Shown: positions 12,622-22,686 of the stretch, one piece after another
How the letters are laid out: each line of letters opens with the position of its first letter
Numbering within the stretch: the stretch's first letter is position 1
DNA from: Siphonodentalium dalli
Taxonomy: Eukaryota; Mollusca; Scaphopoda; Gadilida; Siphonodentaliidae
Assembly: GCA_032622095.1 (NCBI GenBank)
Contig: CP136061.1
Coordinates: forward strand, 88,714,983-88,778,982
Length of the DNA stretch: 64,000 nucleotides
Direction: 5' to 3'
Made by a program: the position numbers and the translations under genes
Notes under the pieces: generated by a model
Told to the model about the DNA's origin: nothing
Database searches by the model: none
Seen by the model: the letters and a program-made list of their open reading frames with translations, nothing else

Positions 12622-12870
12622 ATGTATATCAGCATAGAAACTAGTGCTAAAATATTTGAGACATACCTGGTATCACACAGAATAGCAAGGCAGTCGCCCA
12701 ATTACCCAACTGATTCATCGCTGGAAATATCCGATAGTTATACATACCTTCCTATGATTTCTGATGGATTATATAATTTCAAATTTCAATTTTTCTCCCC
12801 GTTATGAAGCTCGTCAACAGGTGATGAGCTAAAATAAGCTAAAGCTCCGTGTCTTTTTGATCAGTTTGCC
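12622..12870 (-). repeat. Tandem duplication unit A carrying a candidate first exon
   Basis: Matches 13135-13375 in the same orientation: shared phrases include ACACAGAATAGCA, ATCGCTGG(A/G)AATAT, CGATAGTTATA and a final TTTTGATCAGTTTG-like end. On the minus strand the unit comprises upstream sequence, the candidate signal-peptide exon and the start of an intron. Confidence 0.7.
12667..12718 (-). CDS. Candidate first exon: signal peptide (copy A)
   Basis: On the minus strand an ATG opens MNQLGNWATALLFCVIP and the frame then meets CCAG|GTATGT, a good 5' splice site, leaving phase 1. The run TALLFCVI is a plausible signal-peptide core. The near-identical block 500 bp away (13172-13214) keeps the ATG, the hydrophobic core, the frame and the splice donor, although lengths differ by three codons. 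That conservation is the main support. The protein it would lead into was not found, so the gene identity is unknown. Confidence 0.5.
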
Positions 12871-12875
12871 AATTG

Positions 12876-13016
12876 TTGCAGTCCTAATTATGTCTAAATA
12901 ATCTAATTAATCGAATAATAATCGATTAATCGTAGCGATTAATCGTAGCGATTAATCGGCGATTAATCGGCGATTAATCGGGAAATTAGCTAATCGTTGC
13001 AGTCCTAATTATGTCG
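12876..13016 (-). mobile_element. hAT-like terminal fragment with ATTAATCG subterminal repeats
   Basis: On the minus strand it begins TAGGACTGCAACGATTAG and continues with five or more CGATTAATCG words. From family knowledge, hAT elements often start with TAGGGCTGCAAC and carry such subterminal words. The phrase TTGCAGTCCTAATTATGTC appears at both ends in direct, not inverted, orientation, so this looks like a duplicated terminus, not a whole element. Confidence 0.5.
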
Positions 13017-13134
13017 ATGCTTTCGAATTGGAGAGCGACGTTGAAGGGTTTCAATCTAAATCAGAAAAGTAATCGTTCTCTGCTCTCCCCATTAGCACAG
13101 CAGCGATTGAAAACTGTGGCCTATATATAATTTC

Positions 13135-13375
13135 GAACACAGAAACTCGTACTAAAATATTGTGCACCTACCTGGTATAACACAGAATAGCAGAACAGCC
13201 GCCCAATTAGCCATCGGATGAATCGCTGGGAATATACGATAGTTATATACCCTTCTATAATATCTGATGAATTATAGAATTCCAAATTTCAATTTTGGCT
13301 GCGTAAATATAACAGGTGATGACGCCGATGTTGACAATAAGCTAAAGTTATACGTCTTTTCGATCAGTTTGGTTA
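13135..13375 (-). repeat. Tandem duplication unit B carrying a candidate first exon
   Basis: Second copy of the 12622-12870 unit, about 510 bp away in direct orientation, with the hAT-like fragment lying between the two. Differences are substitutions and small indels. Confidence 0.7.
13172..13214 (-). CDS. Candidate first exon: signal peptide (copy B)
   Basis: An ATG on the minus strand opens MANWAAVLLFCVIP and runs into CCAG|GTAGGT, a consensus 5' splice site, in phase 1 as in copy A. The hydrophobic core AAVLLFCVI is a good secretion signal. Two such exons in tandem could be alternative first exons of one gene or the first exons of two paralogs. No downstream exon was recognised, so function is unknown. 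Confidence 0.5.
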
Positions 13376-13839
13376 TGTTCTCCATATATATATATCCACA
13401 TATAGTTATTTTCTCGCGATTGTCTTCAGATTACAGAATGATATCTGAATTTAAGTCCGGTGATGATCTCCTCATAGTAATTCGTCGCATCCATATATAT
13501 ATATGTGGGTGTGGGTGTGCGAAGATGCTGTTCTGGCAATAACAAAGTCTTAGTTACCGTCCATCGATCCAAATTCACACAACGAGTCGCATATGTATCA
13601 TCGAATAAACCTGCTTAGATACTTGATAATGATACGTCCAAGATCTTCCGGCTGAACAATGTAACCACTTTTAACAAAAGCAATGTTACCTATCGTATTC
13701 GCCATGTCGATTTAAAACTAAGGTGAGGTGTTTAGACCTTCCTTTACTAAATATATTTCCCCATTCATTTATAAATGTGCACATTGATATGGTCAATTAT
13801 TCATTGGGGGCAGGAAAAGTAACGATACCACATATAATG

Positions 13840-14240
13840 GTTGCGGACACACGTACCACAGTAGCGATGGCATAGTAGGTGTGACAATTTATTATGGTGG
13901 AGTTTGGTGACATTGGCTGCGGACACACGTATCACAGTAGCGATGGCATAGTAGGTGTGACAATTTATTATGGTGGAGTTTGGTGACAATTGTGTGACAA
14001 TAACTCTGTGCCATAGCAAGCCATGTTCCCCGCCGAGTTTCCGCACAATCAGATGATTGGACCAATTAACCCATTGCGTTTCACCAAGGTTGATCTACTC
14101 ATTACGTTTTGCTACATTGTATTCTCTACGATATATATAACTGCACATCGATCGTCCAGAATTGTGTTTGACCATGGCAATCGCTCATTCCCTCACATAT
14201 CATGCACGTATATTATTTTATTGATATGCTCTCACAACTT
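13840..14240 (+). repeat. Repeat with an internal tandem duplication, related to 1.89-2.24 kb
   Basis: GCGGACACACGTACCACAG through GTGACAATTTATTATGG is repeated directly at about 13841-13915 and 13915-13990. The rest matches 1.95-2.24 kb, including CGTCCAGAATTGTGTTTGAC. No coding content is conserved. Confidence 0.65.
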
Positions 14241-14289
14241 ATATCAATTTTATGCGTATTATGGAATATGCAGCTGACGACATGGCTTG

Positions 14290-14800
14290 CTATCGCATAA
14301 TAATTGTGCCGATCAATTGTCAACAAACTCCACCATGTTATAATAAATAGTCACACCTACTATGCCATAGCTACTGTGGTACGTGTGTCCGCAGCCAATT
14401 GGTCGTCATAATTAATATGCCATAGCAAGCCATGTTGCCCTCTGAAAATTCGCACAGTGGGTCTACCAAGGTCTACTAGCGACGCTCGATATCTCAAGAA
14501 TGTATCTACCCGAATGTCTTGTCGCTGTTTATCTTTACTTAATACGCAGTGTTATATTTCGCATGCTAACACACACGTCGACTTGATTACTTAATGAATA
14601 ACCCATTTCTGTCAACAGCCATGATCGTTCTTGCTAAGAACAAATCGCCCGTGTAATTTCTCAGCAAATGTAAGTGAGTCAAACCTTATGCGTATACTAA
14701 ACGTCGCAAAATAAAAAAACGCAATTGGGGAACTGTCTTAATACCCATGAAAGTAATGTAAGTAGATAAACATGCATGCATTGAGATCATATAAAAACGT
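14290..14800 (-). repeat. Inverted counterpart of the same repeat
   Basis: AACTCCACCATGTTATAATA, then CACACCTACTATGCCATAGC and GGTACGTGTGTCCGCAGCC are reverse complements of 13.84-14.0 kb, and about 14530-14800 is the reverse complement of about 2200-2400. Together with 13.84-14.24 kb it makes a large imperfect inverted repeat. Confidence 0.6.
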
Positions 14801-14804
14801 ACCA

Positions 14805-15010
14805 CATGCATGATATACCTAATTAGGTATTTTATAGTAGCTAATTAGCTACTATATAGTAGCCATACAGCTACTATATAGTACCTATTAAAAGTATATA
14901 CTAATTAGCACGTAAGTTAGATATTATATAGTACCTAAGTCGGCACTTTATAGTACCTTCATATGCACTAAATAGTACCTAACTATAGTGCTATAAAGTA
15001 AGTAAACTGA
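14805..15010. repeat. Cluster of short palindromic TAGTACCTA/AGCTACTATATAG words
   Basis: Words such as AGCTAATTAGCT, CTACTATATAGTAG and TTATAGTACCT recur about every 20-30 bp for 200 bp. Many are self-complementary. No gene is present. Confidence 0.5.
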
Positions 15011-15117
15011 GTCGAACAAAGTTCAAAAGTGGTGAACTACCAACCCCTGGAGTGTCGCGCATCTGCCCATCGGAAGTGATTAAATCAGCCTACAAGAAAG
15101 TCATACTGGTAATGACC

Positions 15118-15225
15118 TCCCCACCCCTCTCCACCCCTCCCCATCCCTCTCCATCCATCCCACCCCTCCCCACCACTCCCCACCCCTCCCCACCCTTCCC
15201 CACTCCTATCCACCCCTCTCCAAGA
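15118..15225 (+). repeat. C-rich CCACCCCTCC minisatellite
   Basis: About ten imperfect CCCCACCCCTC-like units in a row on the plus strand, strongly strand-asymmetric, standing out from AT-rich surroundings. Confidence 0.8.
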
Positions 15226-15261
15226 TGGTACAAATTCTCATCACTCTTTGGATGTTGGAAT

Positions 15262-15547
15262 ATAAGCGAGATCGCTGAGTCGCCGCCATATTGGATTCAT
15301 CCAGCCCCGTTCCGCAGTTTAAATGCTACTACATGTCACAGTTCTGGAGGTTCGTTCCATATGTGGAACTTTTGAATATTCATTGTTCCATATATGAAAT
15401 TCGTGAATATTCAAAAGTTCCATATTTGGAATCATGAATATTCAAAAGTTCGATATATGGAATGCACCTCAAGAACTTTGACATGTAGCACACCGTGGAA
15501 CGGAGGCTGGGTGAATCCAACTTGGTCGCGACAGTGATCTCGCTTAT
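15262..15547. mobile_element. Foldback element, 286 bp
   Basis: The left arm starts ATAAGCGAGATCGCTGAG and the right arm ends with its reverse complement (CAGTGATCTCGCTTAT). The arms pair for about 100 bp, including TTGGATTCA(T/C)CCAGCC and GCTACATGTCA. The centre is itself made of inverted TTCCATATATGGAA-like and GAATATTCAAAAGTTC words. It can fold end to end; no transposase is encoded. Confidence 0.75.
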
Positions 15548-15724
15548 TGACCCAAAATCTGTCTTTATATATCACGAGGGCATGTATAGTATTAAAGAAA
15601 CAACAAAACCCCTTTGGGTGCATTGTTTTATATCCTTACTAAACATTTATTTCATTCTGGACAACCATATAAGTTAGATTTAGCTATTGTGCAGTTTTTC
15701 ATATTTGTGTGTGTGTGTGTTAAG

Positions 15725-15900
15725 AAAGGCTATGGTGACCCAATATTTAGTCACTTTTGACCCATTTAATATTAGTTAACTTTATAATTCAATTCCATTA
15801 TAACTCAATTCCATTGGGTTACTTTGGTAACCCAATGATTAGTTACATATTGGGTTAAAATCTTACTAAATATTGGGTTAAAAGTTGAATTATAGTAATT
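15725..15900. repeat. TGGGTTA/TAACCCA repeat cluster
   Basis: About eight TGGGTTA, TGACCCA or TAACCCA words in both orientations, with AATATT and AATTCAATTCCATT between. It could be the core of a small palindromic element. Confidence 0.5.
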
Positions 15901-16267
15901 GATGTTGGTATCATGTTATTGTCCGGCAGTATGCAGCTTCCAGCATACTGTCACACACTAACATTCTACAGATTATGAATCAAAACAAATGTCGCAATGG
16001 TAGCAACATTTAATATACATACAGAATCGTATAAGAGCGGCAGGAAAATGACACAATGTACGTAAATATCAGTTAGTATCTACGAAAATACACATTGAAG
16101 TGGAAGACGGTATTTGCATGTGAGGTTTATACTTTCGTTTATATTTCTCGATAACAGCAAAAGAGCCGATAAAACTTGTCTGATGTATGTGATTGGAAAT
16201 ATATCGTCTAGGGAAAATACCATTACATAACATGTCTGAGAGAGTAATGGGAAGCCAAAACACTTAC

Positions 16268-16440
16268 CCTGGTGTTGAATCCGAGGCGTATATTCCACTT
16301 TTCCGAATCCACGCAGTTCCGGTTATCGTATGTACACAGTCTAGCTTTCGCTCGGATTTTCGGGTTTCGGGTTTCGCTGAGTCTGGTAGAGGAATCCAAG
16401 TTGAAGACGTGGAAATGGGCCCTTTATCAGCAATAGTAGT
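16268..16440 (-). CDS. Possible internal exon, protein not recognised
   Basis: A minus-strand open frame reads WIPLPDSAKPETRKSERKLD, then CVHTITGTAWIRKSGIYASD and ends at CCAGG|GTAAGT, a strong 5' splice site. The acceptor side is unclear; an AG at about 16436 is one choice. The composition looks more protein-like than neighbouring frames, but there is no domain match I recognise and no partner exon. It may be chance. Confidence 0.2.
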
Positions 16441-16994
16441 ATTATGATACTTCAAGCATAATTCGAATAACACTCCATATTACATCAAACTGAGAAGACA
16501 GGAAAGTAAAGCCACTTGTCCGATATTAATCTGCAATTATACCTCCAACATCGTTCCAAATTTCACGGTCCACTCTGTATCGGTCCGGCAGAGAAGGTGG
16601 AATAGCAGGAACTAATTTGGACCGGTACCTCAAGAAAGCCCTTCTTTTCTGCAATTCAGATACAAAGCTTTATAAAGGGCACTTGTTCGAAATTGGGGTC
16701 GCTAGCGAGTCGGTGAAGCAGGGTTCTCATATGGGTAGGTCCGCATTATTGGGCGCTGGACGTTCGATGCGTTCCGGAAATATTCGGCCAGGAGTTTTGT
16801 AGGGAAAATTGAGATTTTCGAACAGAAGACCGTCTTAGGGCAACAATTATTAATTAGAAGAGATGGCAGGCGGAATTTTTCGGGTCTTGCGGTACACTCA
16901 AATCATAGGGTTTATTGACTAGAAACGCTTTCATTGGGTTTTAACCCATTTGTCAGTGGCACAAACAACACAACACAACAAATATGACATGTCT

Positions 16995-17556
16995 ATCAGG
17001 GGGGGGGGGGGGGGGTGAAAAAAAATTCCGGCACATATACCGGGGTGGGTGGTCAAAACCACCAACAAGCAAGTTTTTCCGCATCTAAAAAAAAAATTCC
17101 TGCTTGTTTTTTTAGTGTTTTGGCAATGAGTTGGGCTTCAAAACCACTTTGAATGAGAGAAATAATGTAATTCTAACTGGTAAACTGACTGCAGGCAGTT
17201 ATCTTGTTGTATTTTGTTGCAAATTTTGAAATCCAAGATTGCCACTGGCAGCCATGTGTTTTTGGCCGAATGACCTCAAAATGACTCATTCCTATTTACA
17301 TGCCCATGTTAACATCCATGATAAATAGTATGCACAGAAATTCATATACAGCTGTTTACAGTGAATTTCCCCCCGCAAATTTCTGTTTTAGTGTTAAAAG
17401 GGGGGTGGGGGTCCAAAAATGGTCGGAAAAAACTGCCGAAAACGGAAAAACATTTGGTGGTGAGGGTGGGTGGGAACAAAAAATGATCGAAAGGGAAAAA
17501 ATGCCATACGTGCCTGAATTTTTTTTCCGACCCCCCCCCCCCCCCCCCCTGTGTCT
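16995..17556. mobile_element. Element with poly-G/poly-C inverted ends
   Basis: The left end has a run of 17 G (16999-17015) followed by TGAAAAAAAATTCCGGCAC. The right end, reverse-complemented, has a run of 19 G (C at 17531-17549 on the plus strand) followed by TCGGAAAAAAAATTCAGGCAC. The ends are thus inverted repeats including the homopolymer. The interior has another GGGGGGTGGGGGTCC stretch. Non-coding; boundaries approximate. Confidence 0.6.
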
Positions 17557-17655
17557 ATGGGAGATAACGCCGGGGAGGAAAGACGGGCAGCGTTTTTAAT
17601 GTGCCCATACTTCAGTGGGCTCTAACGCAGGGAAAGTGGTCCTACATGTAGCTAT

Positions 17656-18052
17656 TTAACCCTTTACCCAACAGAACGGCCCTGTGCCAATGCATTCTCT
17701 TATATATGCGAGTCGACCATAGGTCGCCTCGCATATATAAGAGAATGCATTGGCTTAACACATATTAAAAATGATAAAATTGTCAAAGAATGTAGAAAAA
17801 TATTTAAAAAATTGTTAAAAAATGTATGAAAAAATGGTAAAAAAAGATTTTTTTTAGGCCAATGCATTCTCTTATATATAAGAGAATGCATTGGCACAGG
17901 GCATAACAGTAACCATCACAATGCATGTGGTCAATGAACCGGTTCCAATGATATCCATATGTGTATGGTGTTATTGAGACAGACCGAAGATATTTTAGGC
18001 CGTTGAAGCTTTATTTGGGCGTTTTTGGCCGTTTTGTTGGGTAAAGGGTTAA
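17656..18052. mobile_element. piggyBac-like MITE with TTAA target sites and two hairpins
   Basis: TTAA at 17656-17659 and 18049-18052 bound a 389-bp element whose ends are CCCTTTACCCAACA(G/A)AACGGCC, inverted, 21 of 22 identical. TTAA duplication with CCC-starting ends is the piggyBac hallmark. Inside are two hairpins of the CCAATGCATTCTC family (about 17683-17755 and 17862-17900) joined by an A-rich spacer. No transposase is encoded, so it must rely on one elsewhere. Confidence 0.8.
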
Positions 18053-18377
18053 GTCAAGTCAACCAATTATTAGAATAGTAACATGGCTAGTCACTAGTTA
18101 TGTTGTTGAATGCAAGTTTCACATACGGCAAAGTTTACAAATGGTCGTATCTCAATTGTTTTCAAATTCGGCAGAGTTGATGAGTTGTGTATATATATAT
18201 AATTGCTGGGGGTCGGGAGAGGATTAATGATTGGTCAATTTTAAGGAATTGCGACTACTCAAAGTTTCAACCAAGGTTTCAATTCCCAACACTCTCTGGT
18301 CGGTTTTGGTGGGGCGAAAACCATTTCCGGACTCACCCTCTCCACATCGGTCCCGAAATTATTTCCATCGCGCAAAC

Positions 18378-18612
18378 CTAACCCTAACCATAAGCCTAAC
18401 ACTATAACCCTATACCCCTAACCCTATAACCATAACCATAAACCTATAACCCTAACCCTAACACTAACCCTAAAACTAACACTAACCCTAACCCTATAAC
18501 CCTAACCCTAGCCCTAACCCTAATATATAACCCTAACATTAACACTAACCGTAACCCTAACCCTAAAACCCTAACACTAACCCTAACACAAACACTAACA
18601 CTAACTATAACC
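18378..18612 (-). repeat. Degenerate interstitial telomeric repeat (CCCTAA)n
   Basis: About 235 bp of CTAACCCTAACC units with frequent variants (AACACT, ATAACC, AAACCC). On the minus strand this is TTAGGG, the common animal telomere repeat. The degree of decay suggests an old internal tract, not a chromosome end. Confidence 0.85.
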
Positions 18613-18779
18613 CACACCTGTATCGGAAGTACTATAAATATGTTCTGATATGTGACTATATCAGACTTTTCAGCCATCATATGGTAATAAACCATATTAA
18701 GAAGACTTGGTAGTTGTGGTCCTCCCAATAAACAAGCAAGCCTAGGACAGAGGGTGGAAATTACAAGGCCAGTTAGTTG

Positions 18780-18903
18780 TTATTACGTCATCCAGAGGGC
18801 ATAAATGATTTGATTACGTCATCCAGAGGGCATAAATGATTTGATTACGTCATCCAGAGGGCATAAATGATTTGATTACGTCACCCAGAGGGCATAAATG
18901 ATT
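18780..18903 (+). repeat. 31-bp tandem repeat, four copies
   Basis: Unit GATTACGTCATCCAGAGGGC plus ATAAATGATTT, repeated four times with one substitution in the last unit. Each unit holds TTACGTCA, close to a cAMP-response half site. A single related unit lies at 19.20 kb. Confidence 0.85.
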
Positions 18904-18949
18904 TTATGAAACGAGTTTGGATAAATTTGATACACAACGAGCAGTAGAT

Positions 18950-19185
18950 ATCCATTACCCTGCAGGGAGCCCCACACATATATAGAAGCACCTAGAAGAG
19001 TGTCGTCTGCTCATGTTTGTCTGGGGCTCTGTATGGGTGAAATTATAAAATTGTTAAAGAATACAAGAACAAATTATTAAAATTGTAAAAAATTGTTAGG
19101 CCAATGCATTCTCTTATATATGCGAGGCGACCTATGGTCGACTCGCATATATAAGAGAATGCATTGGCACAGGGTAAAAAAAATC
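18950..19185. mobile_element. Partial copy of the CCAATGCATTCTC hairpin element
   Basis: From CCATTACCCTGCAGGGA to GGCACAGGGTAAAAAAAATCC it matches the inner and right part of the 439-bp element at 41829-42267. It contains the hairpin CCAATGCATTCTCTTATA ... GAATGCATTGG at 19101-19167. The outer TIR is missing. Confidence 0.7.
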
Positions 19186-19186
19186 C

Positions 19187-19320
19187 AGTTAGTTGTTATT
19201 ACGTCAACCCAGAGGGCATAAATTATTTTATGAAACGAGTTTTGTCAATTTGATACACAACGAGCAGTAGACGAGTTGTACGTCTAAATTATCAAACGAG
19301 TTTCATAAAATCTTATATTC
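19187..19320. repeat. Duplicated flank of the hairpin element
   Basis: AGTTAGTTGTTATTACGTCA and ATTTGATACACAACGAGCAG occur both here and at about 18770-18950, so the element copy lies between direct repeats of about 130 bp. An inverted AAACGAGTTTCATAAAAT follows at about 19293. Confidence 0.6.
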
Positions 19321-20324
19321 CAAAAGACGAGTTGAAGCTTTATGCCTTTTTAACAAATTAAAATCCTTAAACGAAGCTGCAATGTGCATACATTTACAGT
19401 GCTGGCTGAGACGCTTGATAATCGTATACGACATTATTGTGCGTTCTCGGGCTGGCGGCGGAAAATATAGTCCCCCAATATTTGGACAAGAATTTAACTT
19501 TAATAAACAAAGCAATCATTTTGCATTGTCTGGTGATGGTGTCATACGCTGATTTTCGAAATAGCATTAATCTGCCTGAATCAATATTAAGACGCGGGGT
19601 CATTTTATTGGCACGATGCCAACTGATATGCGACTAATGAGGGATAAGAAAATATTTAATGGCTTTTTAATGATATAATAGGGGTTTTTTGTGATATATG
19701 TATTATCCCTGCTCTGCATTAATTTGCAGCTTTGACAATTAAAGCATAGCATAGCAAAACTTGTACTACCATCAATATTGACATTAGCCTTGCATCCGCA
19801 ATCTCAATATTATTAAATCAATTTTATTTCAACACACTTGACTTTCTTACACGAAATCATCGTCTAAGTAGGCACAGAGTTATGAGCAGATGTCCTTATG
19901 AGTGACATTCATGCGCAGCCGTCTATATATTCACGAAGATACTGCTGTTCGTCACTTTGAAGTCTTTCACCCGGCGTGTTGATATCGTAATATCAGGTAG
20001 GTAGTTCCTATAATAGACCAGCAGTTTCCGCAACACAAAAGCTTACCATTGAACATGTAAGGCATGGACCAGCATGGACGCATATTTTGAGTACAATTCT
20101 TGATAATTCAAACGTGAATTTTCTTAAAATTTGTCTGAAATTTCTTTATGAAATGTGGCACATGTGACTGATATAACACACACTTTGATGATAGGTTCAT
20201 ACACTCGCAAATATACATTGATATCAACGATCCTACTGTTCATATAGTAAGGGTTCGTTAGGGTTTTCTATGAGAAAATGCATGCAAAAGTGACGTGTAA
20301 ACTTGCCAGTTTATGAACATACCA
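19321..20324. other. Gene-free stretch
   Basis: Nothing beyond short open frames and AT-rich sequence is supported here. Confidence 0.35.
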
Positions 20325-20675
20325 AAGGGTGCGTTCATATATTGGCGTTCATGTATTGCAAACTAGATACAATTCCAGTAGAAAACTTGCCAAAACGGAT
20401 TAATTTCTGCCAGTTTTCGACAAATCAGCGTTCGTTATCATTACTTTAAGAAAGAAGTTTTGCATGATTTCTGATATCGCTGAGCTGTTAAACATATACT
20501 AAGGGTGCGTTCACACACTGGCTAGTTTTCACTGCAAACTGCAATAATGCCAATAGCAAACTTGCCAACACTGGTTAATTTCTGCCAGCTTTCGACAGAT
20601 CAGCGTTAGTATAGAGATCAATTTACGACAATTAGTTTTGCATGATTGCCGATATCGCTGAGCTGTTAACAATAA
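20325..20675 (+). repeat. Tandem duplication of about 178 bp
   Basis: GGGTGCGTTCA(T/C)A through GATATCGCTGAGCTGTTAA appears at about 20329-20500 and 20505-20670, with inner AATTTCTGCCAG and TTTTGCATGATT shared. Non-coding. AAGGGTGCGTTCACAC resembles ends of small DNA elements. Confidence 0.7.
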
Positions 20676-21357
20676 ATTCCGAAATTTCCTCTAAATTTAT
20701 ATTAGGCATTTAAATGCACACGATACGAGGAATCTAATGGTGTGGTTTGAAGAGGCCACAGTAGCGCACTATCGGGTATCAAGACTTGCCAAGTGCATGG
20801 CATGGTTTTTTTTTTATAAAAGTCTGTAGCACATCTATAACCAACAAGTACATTGTCCCGTAGTCTAGTGGTGAATATAGAGTTGATCATGAACGGGAAC
20901 AATGCAGAGTCCAGAAGGTTTGATATTTTTATATTTTAAATAAGTTTCTGCCGATAAGCACAGCAGGTAGACGAACAGATGAGTTGGATGTTCGGTGGTC
21001 TAAGCGGGAGTGTCTCTATATTTCTGGACGCGAGTAGTTATTCCAAGGGTTGGTGTATCATGCGTCCAAATAAGATCTGAGATATTATGATACCCTTGTC
21101 TATGATGTGTTACATACTATGGTTTACTATAGGATGATACTGGTTTGATCCTGCCTCACTTATAAAATGGTTGCTACCAGTCATAACCAATTAAGAATAT
21201 GATCTTGTTAATTATGATTGTGTGTTCTTATACTATATTATTTACATCTCTCATGTACTGTGCTTATTTAAACAATTAACCCTATCATTACAATCACTAG
21301 CGAAAGTGAGTTATCCAGATCCAGATCCAGATCCTAGATCCAGATCGTATGTAAACA

Positions 21358-21845
21358 TTAAAGGCACGGGAATATTAAAATATATATAGATTTGTTCATA
21401 TGCCCAACATAATCAGCGCGTGAAGAGTATATTGTCGTCAAGGCGTACAGTGTTGTACGTAAACAAGAGCCTGGTCGTGTTACAGACGTTTTGCTTATGT
21501 TTGCTTCTGTTTACATAGCACAGCGCAATTATATTGGCTAATCACACACACATGATATAAAAGCTCTTTATTATTTCCATATCAGGAAAACAGTAACAAA
21601 TAACGTTCTTTATGTTTACCATATCCGGATCTAAACAAAAGCCAAGTTCTGTAACGTTTTTTGCTTTTGTTTACATAACAAAGGAAAACATTTGACAATA
21701 AAATACCGTTAAGCCATATTTCTGATTGGTATAAGAACAAGTTCTGTCTATATTTTACTATTATTTCTGTTTATGACGGTTTTTGACTGAGGTGAATATT
21801 TTAACAGCATAACAACCGCCAACGCCGCCCATATCTTTAAAGTTA
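21358..21845 (+). repeat. Interspersed repeat T, copy 1
   Basis: Starts TTAAAGGCACGGGAATATT and ends AACGCCGCCCATATCTTTAA. Nearly the same sequence lies at 24940-25475. The ends are weakly inverted around TTAAAG, which suggests a non-autonomous DNA element. Confidence 0.7.
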
Positions 21846-21999
21846 CAGTGGGATTACTGATCCAACAAGTCCAATAAACATATTCATCCACTGTTATTTT
21901 CTTCCGACTATTACATTTATTTCACCTGTATGGTAACCATGCACAGATGTGCATCTATTCTAATTAATAATAGTAATATATGTTTAGGATTACAATATG

Positions 22000-22464
22000 T
22001 TTACACCCAAGCCTCCAAATAGGGTGTCTGTCATTTGCAGAATGAGGTCCCCATGTGGTGAATTTAGTGACGCTATCCCGCATAGCGGGCTAGCATCACT
22101 AAATTCACCCTCTGTGGACCTCATTCTGCTAAGACCCTCAACTGCTATGGCAGACCTAGGATCAGATTGAAGTTCCCCAGTTTAAGTTGGTGATGTTCAC
22201 CCATTGGGCACCTCAATTATGAATTTTATCTTCTGCAAATTAGGGAATATAGAAACTTCCCAGAAGTGAAAACGTAACTAAAACAATGTTAATTTGATAC
22301 TATAGATACTTACCAGAAGATGAGGCCTAAGCAGAATGAGGTCTCCAGAGTGGGAATTTGGTTATGCTAGCCCGTTGTGTGGGATAGCATCACTAAATTC
22401 ACCCTCTGCATGGGGACCTCATTCTGCAAATGACAGACATGCTTTTTGAAGGCTTGTTTACACC
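22000..22464. mobile_element. hAT-type MITE with two hairpins and 8-bp target duplication
   Basis: TTTACACC stands at 22000-22007 and again at 22457-22464, directly flanking a 449-bp element (22008-22456). An 8-bp duplication is characteristic of hAT transposons. The ends are inverted (CAAGCCT ... TGTCTGTCATTTGCAGAAT). Next to each end lies a separate hairpin (about 22034-22134 and 22324-22427) with GTGAATTTAGTGACGCTA and GCATCACTAAATTCACCCTC arms. No transposase is encoded. Confidence 0.8.
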
Positions 22465-22686
22465 AAAGGTTAAAGGGTTCAGAGTTGCCAACCAGTTGGT
22501 GAAAACGAGGATGAGTTAGCAGCATGCAGATCCGTGATGATGCAGTTACAACAAACCAATCGTAGTGTTTGAACGCTCTATATGTGTATCCGCATACAGG
22601 GCACACATTTAGAATTTCTCAGGAAGATAACACTTCTGAAGCTGCGAACCAATGGGTGGAAAAGAGACTAAGCTGCCACCACGCAG

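Noticed and set aside
18444-18728. 94-codon minus-strand open frame rich in VLGLGLVLGL
   Set aside because: It is the translation of the telomeric TTAGGG-like repeat.
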